A stretch of DNA of 64,000 bases from Lysobacterales bacterium 66-474 (GTDB lineage: Bacteria; Pseudomonadota; Gammaproteobacteria; Xanthomonadales; Rhodanobacteraceae): the NCBI GenBank assembly GCA_001899805.1, contig MKWP01000016.1, forward strand, positions 298,090 through 362,089, read 5' to 3'. Shown here piece by piece: positions 1 through 9,387 of the stretch. A program made the position numbers and the translations under genes. The notes under the pieces are model-generated. The model saw nothing but the letters and a program-made list of their open reading frames with translations, was not told the DNA's origin and did no database searches. Every line of letters begins with the position of its first letter. The first letter of the stretch is position 1.

Positions 1-611
1 CCGAACGCGTGCATGTTGCCGCGTTCGACATCCGTGATGAAGCGGCCATGCGCGCCGCGCTCGCTGCGCTGCCGGCAGGCTTTCGCGACATCGACCTGCT
101 GGTCAACAACGCCGGCCTCGCTTCGGGCACGGCGAAGGCGCAGGATTCCGATCTCGCGCAGTGGCGGCAGATGATCGACACCAACGTCACCGCGCTGGTG
201 ACGTTGACGCGTCTGCTGCTGCCGCAGCTCATCGAACGCCGCGGCGCGATCGTCAACATCAGTTCCATTTCCGGCACGCATCCCTACACCGGCGGCAACG
301 TGTACGGCGGCACCAAGGCCTTCGTCACCCAGTTTTCCGCGAACCTGCGCGTGGACCTGCACGGCACCGGCGTGCGCGTCACCAACATCGAACCCGGCAT
401 GGCCGAGACCGAATTCACGCTGGTGCGCACTGGCGGCAATCAAGCTGTATCGGACAAGCTTTACGCCGGCGCGCATCCGATAACGGACACGGACATCGCC
501 GATACCGTGTGGTGGGTCGCCAACCTGCCGCCGCACCTCGACGTGACGCGGCTTGAGATGATGCCGGTCAGCCAGTCGGCGGCAGGGCTGCAAGTGGCGC
601 GCGACGCGTGA
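1..611 (+). CDS. SDR family NAD(P)-dependent oxidoreductase (5' end outside window)
   Basis: This is a classical short-chain dehydrogenase whose reading frame is open to the left edge, so the N-terminal Rossmann glycine motif is missing. It shows the NNAG motif, then the catalytic Ser segment NISSISG and the Tyr-x3-Lys pair in YGGTK. The order and the ETEFTLVR segment after the PG turn resemble the YdfG-type 3-hydroxy acid / serine dehydrogenases, which oxidise hydroxy acids with NADP in the cytoplasm. The substrate cannot be fixed from this fragment. It ends two bases before the stop of the convergent neighbour, with no room for a separate terminator. Confidence 0.88.
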   Translation, partial: ERVHVAAFDIRDEAAMRAALAALPAGFRDIDLLVNNAGLASGTAKAQDSDLAQWRQMIDTNVTALVTLTRLLLPQLIERRGAIVNISSISGTHPYTGGNVYGGTKAFVTQFSANLRVDLHGTGVRVTNIEPGMAETEFTLVRTGGNQAVSDKLYAGAHPITDTDIADTVWWVANLPPHLDVTRLEMMPVSQSAAGLQVARDA

Positions 612-613
612 CG

Positions 614-1084
614 TTACACGGGTTTGCTTACCATCAACCAGAAGATGGCGAGTACGCCCAAAAACGCTGGCCAGCCCAGCCAGAACCACCAACGCATGAC
701 ACGGTAGTAGCCGGTCGGCAGGGGGACGTTGCCGGTTACGGCAGCCAATGCCAGATTGCGTGCGCGGACTTGCAGCCACAGCACCGGCAGCCAGCAGGCA
801 CCAACAAGGACGAACAACATCAGTGCGGTTTTCACCCAGAACGCCGCAAACCCTATCCCGAGATATTGCACAAGCCACCATCCGGTGATGAGTTGGGTCA
901 CTACCGCGGGTGCGGTGAAGCAGGTATCTGCTATCACCACAACGCGCGTGGTTTCGGCGATCAGCGAAGCATCGCGGCGACGATGCGCCATCCACATGAA
1001 GAACGCGATGCCAAGTCCGGTACCGAACAACAGCGTCGCGGACAGGATGTGCATCCATTTGACCCACAGATACACCACAGTCAC
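614..1084 (-). CDS. DUF2269-type integral membrane protein
   Basis: A 156-residue protein with about four hydrophobic segments that starts VTVVYLWVKWMHILSATLLFGTGLG. That start, with the early W-x-H and later VVTQLITGWWLVQYLG, is typical of DUF2269, a family of small membrane proteins of unknown function. The GTG chosen overlaps the TGA of the upstream gene in a GTGA junction; GTG codons 6 and 9 bases further in are alternatives. Translational coupling with the SDR-DoxX gene is therefore likely, and the two probably act together at the membrane. No cofactor or catalytic motif is visible beyond the conserved His in the first helix. Confidence 0.75.
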   Translation of the reverse strand: MTVVYLWVKWMHILSATLLFGTGLGIAFFMWMAHRRRDASLIAETTRVVVIADTCFTAPAVVTQLITGWWLVQYLGIGFAAFWVKTALMLFVLVGACWLPVLWLQVRARNLALAAVTGNVPLPTGYYRVMRWWFWLGWPAFLGVLAIFWLMVSKPV

Positions 1085-2373
1085 CTCCGGTCGCTCAGCA
1101 CCCACAGCACGGCGATGGCGGGCAGGATTACCAGATTCTTTGCCAATCCACCCAGCGGCGCGAGCCAGCTTGCCGGCATCCACAGACTGAAAACGATCGT
1201 GTAGCAAAGAACGCATGTTGCCATGCCGGTTAGTGCCCAACGCCTGCGCCAGCCGCTGGCAAGCCAAACCGCGAACGCGAGGTCCACGCCGCCCGCGACC
1301 CTTGCCAGCGCGACGGCAAACGGTGGTGGTAACCACATGACGCGCAGCGACTCGACTGTTGCGGCTGATGCAAACAGACCGGCCAGGCCGGAGACGATCC
1401 ACAAGATGGCCAGCGCCGCGCACAACAAAGGAGCTAGAAAATACAGTCGTGCGTGCCAGCGATCCTGCACCTGACTTGGATGTGTCGACTGGACTTCAGC
1501 CAACCCGCGCGGCGCGAGGCCGAAAGTTTTCTCCAGTTGCGGTGGCGTTTCCGGAGCCGTGACGTTGCCGCGCCGAAGCATGCGCCAGATCGTCGCACTC
1601 ATGGGGCCGCGGCCAAAACATTCGGCAATCCAGACCTGCAATAACACCAGCCCCATCGGTACCCGAATGACGCGCTCACCCGGAATGTGCAACCAGTGTC
1701 GCCATTGTCTTAGATATTCGCGAAGCGAAACTGGTGTGGGCCCACCGATCTCGAATATGCCAGCTGCATCTGCTGTGATCGCACGTGCGACGATTTCAGC
1801 GAGATCGCGGACGTCTAGCGGTTGCATCTGCCATTCCCCGGTGCCCGGCACCCACACACCGAACGGCAGCGCCGCCAGCGCGCGCAGTAGCGAAGTGCCA
1901 CCGTAGGAGCCTGCCATGGAGTACACCACGGAAGGCCGTAGCACAACCACACGTAGCGGCAATTGCAAAAGTGCAGCATCAAAGCGGTGCTTGGATGCAA
2001 CGAACTCGCCGTCGCGCGGATCACCCAGTACCGAAATCTGCAGGAAACAGCGGATACCGCGATCGACGCAGGCGCGTGCCAGCGCTAGTGGACCGCGCGC
2101 ATGCACTGCGTCGAAAGTCTGGACGCTTGATTCGCGCAGGATTCCAGCCGCATTGACCACTGCGTCAACACCTTCCAGCGCGTCGCGCCAATGTTCCGAT
2201 GTCGTCATCGAGGCCAAATCGCATTGGCGCTCGTCGTTCGTGCCGGGCACTCGCGATCGCACGCCTGACAACACCCGGTAGCCATGACGCTGCAGTTCCG
2301 CGCCAATGGCCTTGCCGAGGAAACCGTGACCGCCGATCACAAGCACTGTCTCGCGGCAGGTCTCCGGACTCAT
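1081..2373 (-). CDS. NAD(P)-binding atypical SDR fused to a DoxX-like membrane domain
   Basis: Residues 1-290 form an NDUFA9/epimerase-like atypical SDR: the nucleotide-binding motif VIGGHGFLGKAIG is near residue 12, followed by VVNAAGILRES and VVLRPSVVYS. From about residue 300 the chain becomes four hydrophobic segments resembling DoxX-like proteins, giving 430 residues in all. Such fusions occur in proteobacteria, but the substrate is unknown; a membrane-anchored quinone or sugar-related reductase is one possibility. It is translationally coupled to the DUF2269 gene that follows. The SDR assignment is firm and the DoxX-like label is moderate. Confidence 0.78.
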   Translation of the reverse strand: MSPETCRETVLVIGGHGFLGKAIGAELQRHGYRVLSGVRSRVPGTNDERQCDLASMTTSEHWRDALEGVDAVVNAAGILRESSVQTFDAVHARGPLALARACVDRGIRCFLQISVLGDPRDGEFVASKHRFDAALLQLPLRVVVLRPSVVYSMAGSYGGTSLLRALAALPFGVWVPGTGEWQMQPLDVRDLAEIVARAITADAAGIFEIGGPTPVSLREYLRQWRHWLHIPGERVIRVPMGLVLLQVWIAECFGRGPMSATIWRMLRRGNVTAPETPPQLEKTFGLAPRGLAEVQSTHPSQVQDRWHARLYFLAPLLCAALAILWIVSGLAGLFASAATVESLRVMWLPPPFAVALARVAGGVDLAFAVWLASGWRRRWALTGMATCVLCYTIVFSLWMPASWLAPLGGLAKNLVILPAIAVLWVLSDRR

Positions 2374-2386
2374 GTCTGTGAATCCC

Positions 2387-4303
2387 CTAAACTTGTGTGG
2401 CCGGCACTTCAGCGAGGTAGGTGTATCCCGTCAGGCCGGCCTCCAGCGCCGCTTCGAGACGTTGCGATTCCTGGTCGGGCAATCCGGCGGCGGAAATTTT
2501 CTCGCGATAGGCCGCGCGCAAATCGTCGGGCTTGTAACCGACGTAGTCGAGCAGCATGTCGGCGGAGTCGCCGCGGCGCGCGCCGTCCAATGAAAATCCA
2601 TCGCCATCGACGCGCACGTTCACCGCATCGGTGTCGCCGAAGAGATTGTGGATGTCGCCGAGGGTTTCCTGGTACGCGCCGACGAGGAAGATGCCGAGCC
2701 GGTACGGCTCGCCCGAGCGCAGTTCGTGCAACGGCAAGCTCACGTCGAGGTCGCCCGATTCCACGTACACGTCCACGCGGCCGTCGGAATCGCAGGTGAG
2801 GTCGGCCAGCGTGCCGCGCCGCGTGGGGTTCTCGTCGAGGCGCGTCAGCGGCATGATCGGGAAAATCTGGTCGATCGCCCACACGTCGGGGATCGATTCG
2901 AACACCGAGAAGTTGCAGAAGTATTTGTCGACCAGCTTCACGTCCAGCGCGTCGATGATTTCGCGGTGCGAACGCTCGTCGGGTTTCAGGTGCTTGCGTA
3001 TGCCCAGCGCGATCGCATGGAACAGCGCGTCGAGTTTGGCGCGCTGCGCGAGATCCAGCACGCCTTGTGCGTACAGAAGGTGTCCTTCGTTCAAATACTG
3101 CTGTGCGTCCTGCCAGATTTCGCGCACGGGGCGGCGGTCCAGCGCCGCCAACGTTTCGCGCAGGGACCGCAGCACCGGCGATTCGTCACCGGTTGCGGGC
3201 GGCACCGCGCCGTCGGGTGCGGCTTCCACTTCGCTGACGTTGACGACCAGCACCGCGTGGTGCGCGGTCATCGCGCGCCCGGATTCCGTCAGCACGTGCG
3301 GCGGCTCGATGTGCCACTCCGCGCAGGCGGCGGCCAGCGGCGCGACGATCGCGTTGGCGTACTGGTCGAGGTCGTAGTTGATCGAGCACTCGCTGCGTGA
3401 GCGCGTGCCTTCGTAATCGACGCCGAGCCCGCCGCCGACGTCCACGTGGTCGAGCGGCAGGCCCAGCGCGCGCAGCTCCGCGAAATGCCGCACCGCTTCG
3501 CGCATGCCAGCCGAGATGTCGCGCAGGTTCGAAATCTGCGAGCCCATGTGGAAATGCAGCAGGCGCATCGTGTGCGTCAGGTTCGACTCGCGCAGGCGCG
3601 CGGCCAGCGCCAGCAACTGCGCGGGCGTCAGGCCGAACTTGCTCTTGTCGCCGCCGGTGTTCTGCCACTTGCCGGCACCGATCGAGGCCAGCCGCACGCG
3701 CACGCCGAGCCTCGGTTCGACGCCGAGCGCCTTCGATTGCGCGATCACGTGTTCGAGTTCGGAGGGCTTCTCGATCACGATCACCACGTCGATGCCGAGC
3801 TTGCGGCCGATCAGCGCGATACGGATGTAGTCGGCGTCCTTGTAGCCGTTGCACACCACCAGCGAACCGGCGCGCGCAAGTCCCAGCACGGCCAACAGCT
3901 CCGGCTTGGAACCGGCTTCCAGACCGAATCCCGTGCCTTCCGCGCGCGGCGACTGCGGGCCCTGTGCGAGCGTGCCCGCGACCGCGCGCTGCTGGTTGAC
4001 CTTGATCGGATACAGCGCGGTGTACCCGCCCGCGTAGTGATGCGCGCGCATCGCATCGGCGAACGCGGCGCGCAGGCGCGCGCGGCGATCGAGCAGGATG
4101 TCGGGGAAGCGCAACAGCATCGGCAGCCGCAGCCCGAGCCCCTTCGCCCGTGCGACCGCATCGTCCAGTGCAATGGCGGGGCCGTCGGCGCCGCGCGGTC
4201 GCATCACCGCGCGTCCCGCGTCGTCGATGTCGACGTAGCCGTCGCTCCAGTGTGCAACCGAATAGGTATCGCGGGCGGCATCGATGTTCCAGGCGTTCGT
4301 CAT
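2387..4303 (-). CDS. speA: biosynthetic arginine decarboxylase
   Basis: PLP enzyme that converts arginine to agmatine, the first step of the agmatine route to putrescine. At 638 residues it matches the family. The N-terminal barrel carries the PLP lysine in YPIKVNQQ and the glycine-rich phosphate-binding segment VDVGGGLGVDYEGTRS; the second substrate region lies near WEIQDAQQYL-type sequence and the C-terminal beta domain contains GAYQETLGDIHNLFGD. The ATG at 4303 was chosen because GGAGA lies about seven bases upstream and the product starts MTNAWNID; an earlier in-frame start would add 35 residues lacking family resemblance. It is transcribed divergently from speE, which supports a shared polyamine role. 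Confidence 0.97.
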   Translation of the reverse strand: MTNAWNIDAARDTYSVAHWSDGYVDIDDAGRAVMRPRGADGPAIALDDAVARAKGLGLRLPMLLRFPDILLDRRARLRAAFADAMRAHHYAGGYTALYPIKVNQQRAVAGTLAQGPQSPRAEGTGFGLEAGSKPELLAVLGLARAGSLVVCNGYKDADYIRIALIGRKLGIDVVIVIEKPSELEHVIAQSKALGVEPRLGVRVRLASIGAGKWQNTGGDKSKFGLTPAQLLALAARLRESNLTHTMRLLHFHMGSQISNLRDISAGMREAVRHFAELRALGLPLDHVDVGGGLGVDYEGTRSRSECSINYDLDQYANAIVAPLAAACAEWHIEPPHVLTESGRAMTAHHAVLVVNVSEVEAAPDGAVPPATGDESPVLRSLRETLAALDRRPVREIWQDAQQYLNEGHLLYAQGVLDLAQRAKLDALFHAIALGIRKHLKPDERSHREIIDALDVKLVDKYFCNFSVFESIPDVWAIDQIFPIMPLTRLDENPTRRGTLADLTCDSDGRVDVYVESGDLDVSLPLHELRSGEPYRLGIFLVGAYQETLGDIHNLFGDTDAVNVRVDGDGFSLDGARRGDSADMLLDYVGYKPDDLRAAYREKISAAGLPDQESQRLEAALEAGLTGYTYLAEVPATQV

Positions 4304-4406
4304 CGTCGGTCTCCGGATAACGAGGGGTGGAACGTCGCAGCGGCGGGCCTTGACGCGAAGGAAAGGTCGACCGGAAGCCACCATCGCCGCGGGATCGACA
4401 GCGGCC

Positions 4407-4430
4407 ATTGTAACGCCCGGCCGCTACAAT
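4407..4430. promoter_or_regulatory. back-to-back -10 elements for speA and speE
   Basis: Two TACAAT hexamers stand as an inverted pair separated by 12 bases. The copy at 4425-4430 reads toward speE and the copy at 4407-4412 (ATTGTA on the plus strand) reads toward speA. Both match TATAAT at 5 of 6 positions. No good -35 is visible for either, so these may be weak or activator-dependent promoters. The two transcripts would start within about 35 bases of each other and should interfere. Confidence 0.5.
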
Positions 4431-4458
4431 CCGGCATTCGCCATTGAAGGTTCCGCGC

Positions 4459-5307
4459 ATGTCGTCCAACTGGTTCACCGAGCAGCACGAGGCTTCCGGT
4501 TCGTCGATCGGCTATCGCATCACGGAAAAGCTCGCCGACGAACAGACGCCGTTCCAGCACATCGAGGTTTACGCGACCACCGACTGGGGCAACCTGATGG
4601 TGATCGATGGCTGCGTGATGCTGACCAGCCGCGACAATTTCCTGTACCACGAGATGATGACGCACCCGGCGCTGTACACGCACGCGGCGCCCCGCAACGT
4701 GGTGATCATCGGCGGCGGCGATTGCGGCACGTTGCGCGAAGTGTTGCGCCACCCGGAAGTCGAATCGGTGGTGCAGATCGACATCGACGAACAGGTGACG
4801 CGGCTCGCGGAGCAACATTTCCCGGAGCTGTGCGAATCCAACGACGATCCGCGCGCGAAACTGCTGTTCGATGACGGGATCAAGTACATGGCCGAGGCCG
4901 CGCCGGCCTCGCTGGACGTGGTGATCGTCGATTCCACCGATCCGGTCGGGCCGGCCGAAGGCCTGTTCAACCAGAAGTTCTACGCGAGCTGCTTCCGCGC
5001 GCTGCGCGAGGGCGGCATCCTGGTGCAACAATCCGAGTCGCCGCTGGTACTCATGGCTTTGATCCAGTCGATGCACAAGGCGATGCGCGAGGTCGGCTTT
5101 TCGACCACCCGCACCCTGCCGTTTCCGCAGCCCTGCTACCCGACCGGCTGGTGGAGCTGCACGCTGGCGCGCAAGGCCGGTCCGCTCGATGCGTTCCGCG
5201 AGGATGATGCTTCGGACAAACCGTTCACGACGCGTTACTACAACGCCGGCATCCACCGCGCCGCCCTGGCGCAACCGGAATTCATGCGCAGCGCATTGCC
5301 TGCCTGA
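4459..5307 (+). CDS. speE: polyamine aminopropyltransferase (spermidine synthase)
   Basis: Transfers an aminopropyl group from decarboxylated S-adenosylmethionine to putrescine. The 282-residue chain shows the N-terminal beta domain, then the nucleotide-binding motif VVIIGGGDCGTLREV, the acidic QIDIDEQVTRLAEQHFPE segment, and the catalytic region VVIVDSTDPVGPAEGLF. The ATG was chosen over a TTG 15 bases upstream because GAAGG lies eight bases before it and MSSNWFTEQ fits the family start. With speA it provides two enzymes of spermidine synthesis. Agmatine deiminase or ureohydrolase and SAM decarboxylase genes are not in the window. Confidence 0.97.
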   Translation: MSSNWFTEQHEASGSSIGYRITEKLADEQTPFQHIEVYATTDWGNLMVIDGCVMLTSRDNFLYHEMMTHPALYTHAAPRNVVIIGGGDCGTLREVLRHPEVESVVQIDIDEQVTRLAEQHFPELCESNDDPRAKLLFDDGIKYMAEAAPASLDVVIVDSTDPVGPAEGLFNQKFYASCFRALREGGILVQQSESPLVLMALIQSMHKAMREVGFSTTRTLPFPQPCYPTGWWSCTLARKAGPLDAFREDDASDKPFTTRYYNAGIHRAALAQPEFMRSALPA

Positions 5308-5381
5308 GTCCGGCTGCACCGGCCAGTAAACATTCATCCGGCCTTGTTTAGCTTCACCCCACCCACCCATCGGTACTCATC

Positions 5382-6455
5382 ATGCGTCTTGTCGTGATCC
5401 CCGTCCTTCTCGCCGCGCTGTTCGCCACAGGCAGCGCGTTCGCGACCCCGGCCGCGCAACTCGCGCCGGATTCCGCCGCGACGAGCAGTCCGGCCATCAC
5501 GAGCACGGCCGGTCCCGCCCCGAAGGTCTCGCCTGCGGACCAGAAGCGCATCGACGCGATCCAGCAGTACCAGCACGATCTGGTCAACGTGGTCGCGTTG
5601 CGCGCCGAGCCCGATTACCTGCTGGGCGCCGCGATCCTTGCCAAGCCGTTCACTGACCAGACGCCCGGCCTCGATTTCGATGCGCTGAGCCAGCGCGCCG
5701 CCGCCGCGACGGGCGCCGGGCCCGCGGCCGAGTGGACGCGGCTCGGCGTGTGCAAGGACAAGTCCGATTGCCCGAACGCGAAAGCCGACGCGTACCTGAA
5801 AAAGCACGCCGCCGGCAATGCGGCGATCTGGCTGGTCGATCTGGATCTGGCCGCGGCGAACAAGGATGCCGCGGCGGAACGCAAGGCTCTCGCGAGGGCG
5901 GCGAGCGCGCAAACCTATGACGATTACTACGGCAAGGTGCTGGCCGGTGTCGGCAAGGCCGTCGCGGTGTTGCCGCCGCTGGCCGACACCACGCAGGGCG
6001 CGCATGACGGCCAGCCGGACAATGGCGAAGGCGTGCGGTTGTTCGTGGCGATCAACGCGACGCAGTCGCACCTGCGGCCGGACCTGGGGCCGCTGGTCGA
6101 ACTGTGCGGCAAGGATGCGGTGGCCAGGCACGCCGGAACCAGGGCGGACTGCCTGAAGCTCGCGCACACCCTGCAGTGGGGATCGAGTCCGATCGCGCGC
6201 GCGGTGGGTTTGCACATCCAGGCCGAACTGAATCCCGACGACCGGGCGCAGGACGAGCAGGCCAGCCGGAACCTTGCCTGGCAGGTGCACCAGTACTCGG
6301 GCTTGCTGCAGCGCGCCCTCACCGACCCGTCGCTCGCCTCGCAATGGCTGATGACGGCGCGCAATGGCGGCACCGAATTGAGCCTGATCCTCGCGACCCT
6401 GCGCGCCAACCAGATTCCACTGGACGCGCCAGCCGACGCCGGTTCCGGCAAATAA
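5382..6455 (+). CDS. secreted or periplasmic protein of unknown function
   Basis: 357 residues beginning with a clear Sec signal peptide (MRLVVIPVLLAALFATGSAFA, cleavage probably after AFA). The mature part is rich in Ala and helix formers, with scattered cysteines near residues 124, 130 and around 244-260, and the segment KKHAAGNAAIWLVDLDLAAANKDA that suggests helical repeats. I do not recognise a family. It lies 74 bases downstream of speE on the same strand and 11 bases before sixA, so it may be cotranscribed with sixA. No obvious Shine-Dalgarno sequence precedes the ATG. Confidence 0.7.
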   Translation: MRLVVIPVLLAALFATGSAFATPAAQLAPDSAATSSPAITSTAGPAPKVSPADQKRIDAIQQYQHDLVNVVALRAEPDYLLGAAILAKPFTDQTPGLDFDALSQRAAAATGAGPAAEWTRLGVCKDKSDCPNAKADAYLKKHAAGNAAIWLVDLDLAAANKDAAAERKALARAASAQTYDDYYGKVLAGVGKAVAVLPPLADTTQGAHDGQPDNGEGVRLFVAINATQSHLRPDLGPLVELCGKDAVARHAGTRADCLKLAHTLQWGSSPIARAVGLHIQAELNPDDRAQDEQASRNLAWQVHQYSGLLQRALTDPSLASQWLMTARNGGTELSLILATLRANQIPLDAPADAGSGK

Positions 6456-6466
6456 GGGCGACGGGC

Positions 6467-6943
6467 ATGCGCGAGTTGTTGTTGTTCAGGCACGCCGAGG
6501 CGATGTCGGCCGGTCCCGACGGGCGCGACATCGAACGTCCGTTGAGCCTGCACGGCGAGGCGCAGGCGCGCGCGGCGGGCACGTGGCTGGCCGAACAGGA
6601 TGCGATTCCCGATGCAGTGCTGTGTTCGCCGGCGCGCCGTGCGCAGATGACCGCCGACGCGGTCGGCAAGTCGCTGCGCGTGCCGGTCCCGCAGTTCCTG
6701 CCCGCGATCTACCAGGCCACGCCGGGCGATCTGCTCACGCTGGTCGAGAACCATGCACCGGATGCCCGCCGGGTGCTGCTGATCGGGCACAACCCCGGCC
6801 TCGAGCAACTGCTGGCGCTGCTGACCGAAGGCCGTTCGGCGGGCGCACGCGGCATGTCGCCCGCGACGATCGCGTGGATCGAACTCGCGGACGACGCGCT
6901 CGAACCCGGACATGGGCGGCTGCGCCTGATCTGGTCGCCGTGA
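6467..6943 (+). CDS. sixA: phosphohistidine phosphatase SixA
   Basis: Small histidine-phosphatase-superfamily enzyme of 158 residues. It begins MRELLLFRHAEA, which contains the catalytic RHA motif, and has the later His in VLLIGHNPGLEQLL. SixA removes phosphate from histidine on HPt/NPr-type phosphocarriers. Length and motif order match SixA better than the longer phosphoglycerate-mutase-like members. Its TGA overlaps the GTG of the yceI-like gene, indicating coupled translation. The N-terminal part of a longer overlapping open frame is not needed, because the ATG gives the canonical start. Confidence 0.9.
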   Translation: MRELLLFRHAEAMSAGPDGRDIERPLSLHGEAQARAAGTWLAEQDAIPDAVLCSPARRAQMTADAVGKSLRVPVPQFLPAIYQATPGDLLTLVENHAPDARRVLLIGHNPGLEQLLALLTEGRSAGARGMSPATIAWIELADDALEPGHGRLRLIWSP

Positions 6944-7527
6944 AGGCCGCGCTGGCACTGGCATTGCTGCTGCCGTGCCTCGCGCTCGCGGCCGCGCCTG
7001 CAGTCGAAACGCGAACCTGGCCGATCGACCCCGCGCAGTCGCTGGCGCAGTTCAGCGTGCGCAAGTTCTGGTTTGCCCACGAGCGCGGCACGTTCCCGAG
7101 CATGCACGGCAGCCTGCGCGGGATCGATACCCGCGCCGGCGTCGACCTCGCCGAGGTCGAGGCGACGCTCGACGTCGCCGACCTGCAGATGGACGACGCC
7201 GATGACCGCGAACACGCGCTGGGCGGGAATTTCTTCGACGCCGCGCGGTTCCCGGTCGTCCGCTTCGACTCCGATCCGTTCCCGCTGGCCGATCTGGCGG
7301 GCGGCGGAAACCTGCACGGCTTGCTGACCCTGCACGGCGAGCGCCATCCGGTGGCATTCGCGTTGTTGCCTTCCGACTGTCCGCGCCAGCCGCTCGAATG
7401 CATGATCCGGTTGCGCGGCACGATTTCCCGTTCGCTGTTCGGCATGCGCATGTGGCGCGGCGTGCTGTCCGACAAGGTCGAACTCGATTTGCGGATCCGG
7501 TTGGCGCCGCAGGCCGCGGAAGATTGA
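6940..7527 (+). CDS. YceI family periplasmic lipid-binding-like protein
   Basis: 195 residues with a signal peptide (VKAALALALLLPCLALAAA, processed near AAA-PAV) followed by a YceI lipocalin-like domain: WPIDPAQSLAQFSVRKFW, the DVADLQMDD strand and the closing GTISRSLFGM region. YceI proteins bind isoprenoid-like lipids in the periplasm; some are induced at high pH. The start is GTG, overlapping the sixA stop as GTGA. The mature chain has two Cys close together (SDCPRQPLECM) that could form a disulfide. Confidence 0.85.
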   Translation: MKAALALALLLPCLALAAAPAVETRTWPIDPAQSLAQFSVRKFWFAHERGTFPSMHGSLRGIDTRAGVDLAEVEATLDVADLQMDDADDREHALGGNFFDAARFPVVRFDSDPFPLADLAGGGNLHGLLTLHGERHPVAFALLPSDCPRQPLECMIRLRGTISRSLFGMRMWRGVLSDKVELDLRIRLAPQAAED

Positions 7528-7551
7528 CGCGCCCCGTATCATGCGGGTGCG

Positions 7552-9387
7552 ATGTGGTTTCGTCTGCGAACAAGACTTGTCTGGTCCGCCTGCGCGTTCG
7601 TGCTGGTGCTGGCGGGCTGCGCGCCGCTTTCCACCAGGCACATCGAGCGCGCCAATCACATCGTCGCGATGTCGGCCGACCACCGCGTCGACTGCGACCA
7701 GCCCGACCATTGTGCGCAGCCATCGCCGTTCATCGCGCAGGCCGAACGCGCGATCGCGGCGTCCACGCCCGACCGTCCCCGCAATACCGTGACCCTCCTG
7801 GACATCGGCCAGAACTCGCTGGCGGCGCGCATCAACCTGATCCGCGGAGCGCGCCAATCCATCGACATCCAGACCTACATCTGGTCCAAGGACGACGCCG
7901 GCATGCTGGTGCTGGACGAACTGGTGAAGGCGGCGCGGCGCGGCGTGCAGGTGCGCATCCTTGCCGACCAGCTGGGATCGTTGAACGACCCGAGGCTGCT
8001 TTCGCGGCTGGCGCGCGCCAGCGGCAACCTGCAGATCAAGTTGTACAACCCGACCTTCGACAGCGCCCGCAACAATTTCGTCGAATACACCGCAAGCGTG
8101 TTGTGCTGCTTCAACAAGTTCAACCAGCGCATGCACAACAAGCTGTTCCTGGTGGACGACGAGGTCGGCATCGTGGGCGGGCGCAATTACGCGAACGAGT
8201 ACTACGACTGGGATCCGCAGCTCGACTTCCTCGACCGCGACGTGATCGTGGCGGGCGTGGCCGGACGCCAGATGGAAAAAAGCTTCGACCTGTTCTGGGA
8301 CAACGACCGCTCGGTGCCCCTGACGCACCTGAAGGACGTCAACGCCGACATCCTGAAACACCCGTTCGACGCGGAGCCCTGGATCGAACCGCGCTTCGCC
8401 GATCCGCAACGCGTGACGGGAATGCGCGTGGACGCCGAAGACCCCGTCTTCCTGCAAACCCGGCTGCTGGACCACAGCCTCGACGTCGGCCTGGTCGATT
8501 ACTTCTACGACATGCCCTCCAAGGACGAGGCGGTGCACGGGCCGGATTCGCGCGAACTGACCCGCGACCTGATGAAGATGCTGTCGGACGCGCGCGAACA
8601 GATCGTGCTGCAAACCCCGTACCTGGTGTTGACGAAGCGCGCCGGCAGGATCTTCGAGGCATTGCAGGAAAAGAAACCGCCGGTACAGGTGATCGTCTCC
8701 ACCAATTCGCTGGCGTCCACCGACGCACTGCCGGTGTACGCGCTGTCGTACAAGCACCACAAGAAGTTCCTGGTCGACTACGGCTTCCGGATCCACGAAT
8801 TGATGCCGCACCCCGCCGACGCCGCGGACATGCTGGGCGACTATTACCGCCTGTCAGGCTTCGGTTCGGAACAGTCCTCGCCGCACCGCGGCGGGCGCGC
8901 GCCGATCGAGCCGGGAAGCCCGGGCCCGCGCATCAGCCTGCACGCGAAATCGCTGGTGGTGGACGGCCGGATCACGATGGTGGGATCGCACAACTTCGAT
9001 CCGCGTTCCGCGCATTACAACACCGAAGACGGCGTGATCATCGACGATGCTGCCTTCGCGGCACAGGTGCGCGATTCGATCCTGCGCGACGCGGCGCCGC
9101 GCAACGCCTGGCTGGTGGCGCCGCGGCATCCCATCCCGATCATCGGCGATGTCAGCCAAGCGATCGGCGACGTCTCCCGCTCATTGCCGCTGTTCGACCT
9201 CTGGCCGTGGGCCTATGCCACCGACTACCAGTTGAAGCCCGACTGCCAGCCGATACCGGCGACCGATCCGGATTTTCTGAAGTGCTGGGAACCGGTCGGG
9301 GATTTCCCGCAGGTCAACCTGTCGCTGACCGCCATCATCACCCGCTTCATCACCGCCTTCGGGGCGGGCATCCAGGGCATCCTGTGA
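7552..9387 (+). CDS. phospholipase D / cardiolipin-synthase-like lipoprotein
   Basis: 611 residues with two HxKxxxxD motifs: HNKLFLVDDEVGIVGGRN near residue 195 and HAKSLVVDGRITMVGSHNF near residue 464, each followed by the Asn/Asp typical of transphosphatidylation enzymes. The N-terminus has a lipoprotein signal with lipobox LAGC (Cys at about residue 23), so the enzyme is probably anchored in the envelope, unlike ClsA, which carries two membrane helices. This resembles ClsC/YmdC-type enzymes, which make cardiolipin or phosphatidylglycerol. It lies 24 bases after the yceI-like gene and may share its transcript. Confidence 0.88.
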   Translation: MWFRLRTRLVWSACAFVLVLAGCAPLSTRHIERANHIVAMSADHRVDCDQPDHCAQPSPFIAQAERAIAASTPDRPRNTVTLLDIGQNSLAARINLIRGARQSIDIQTYIWSKDDAGMLVLDELVKAARRGVQVRILADQLGSLNDPRLLSRLARASGNLQIKLYNPTFDSARNNFVEYTASVLCCFNKFNQRMHNKLFLVDDEVGIVGGRNYANEYYDWDPQLDFLDRDVIVAGVAGRQMEKSFDLFWDNDRSVPLTHLKDVNADILKHPFDAEPWIEPRFADPQRVTGMRVDAEDPVFLQTRLLDHSLDVGLVDYFYDMPSKDEAVHGPDSRELTRDLMKMLSDAREQIVLQTPYLVLTKRAGRIFEALQEKKPPVQVIVSTNSLASTDALPVYALSYKHHKKFLVDYGFRIHELMPHPADAADMLGDYYRLSGFGSEQSSPHRGGRAPIEPGSPGPRISLHAKSLVVDGRITMVGSHNFDPRSAHYNTEDGVIIDDAAFAAQVRDSILRDAAPRNAWLVAPRHPIPIIGDVSQAIGDVSRSLPLFDLWPWAYATDYQLKPDCQPIPATDPDFLKCWEPVGDFPQVNLSLTAIITRFITAFGAGIQGIL

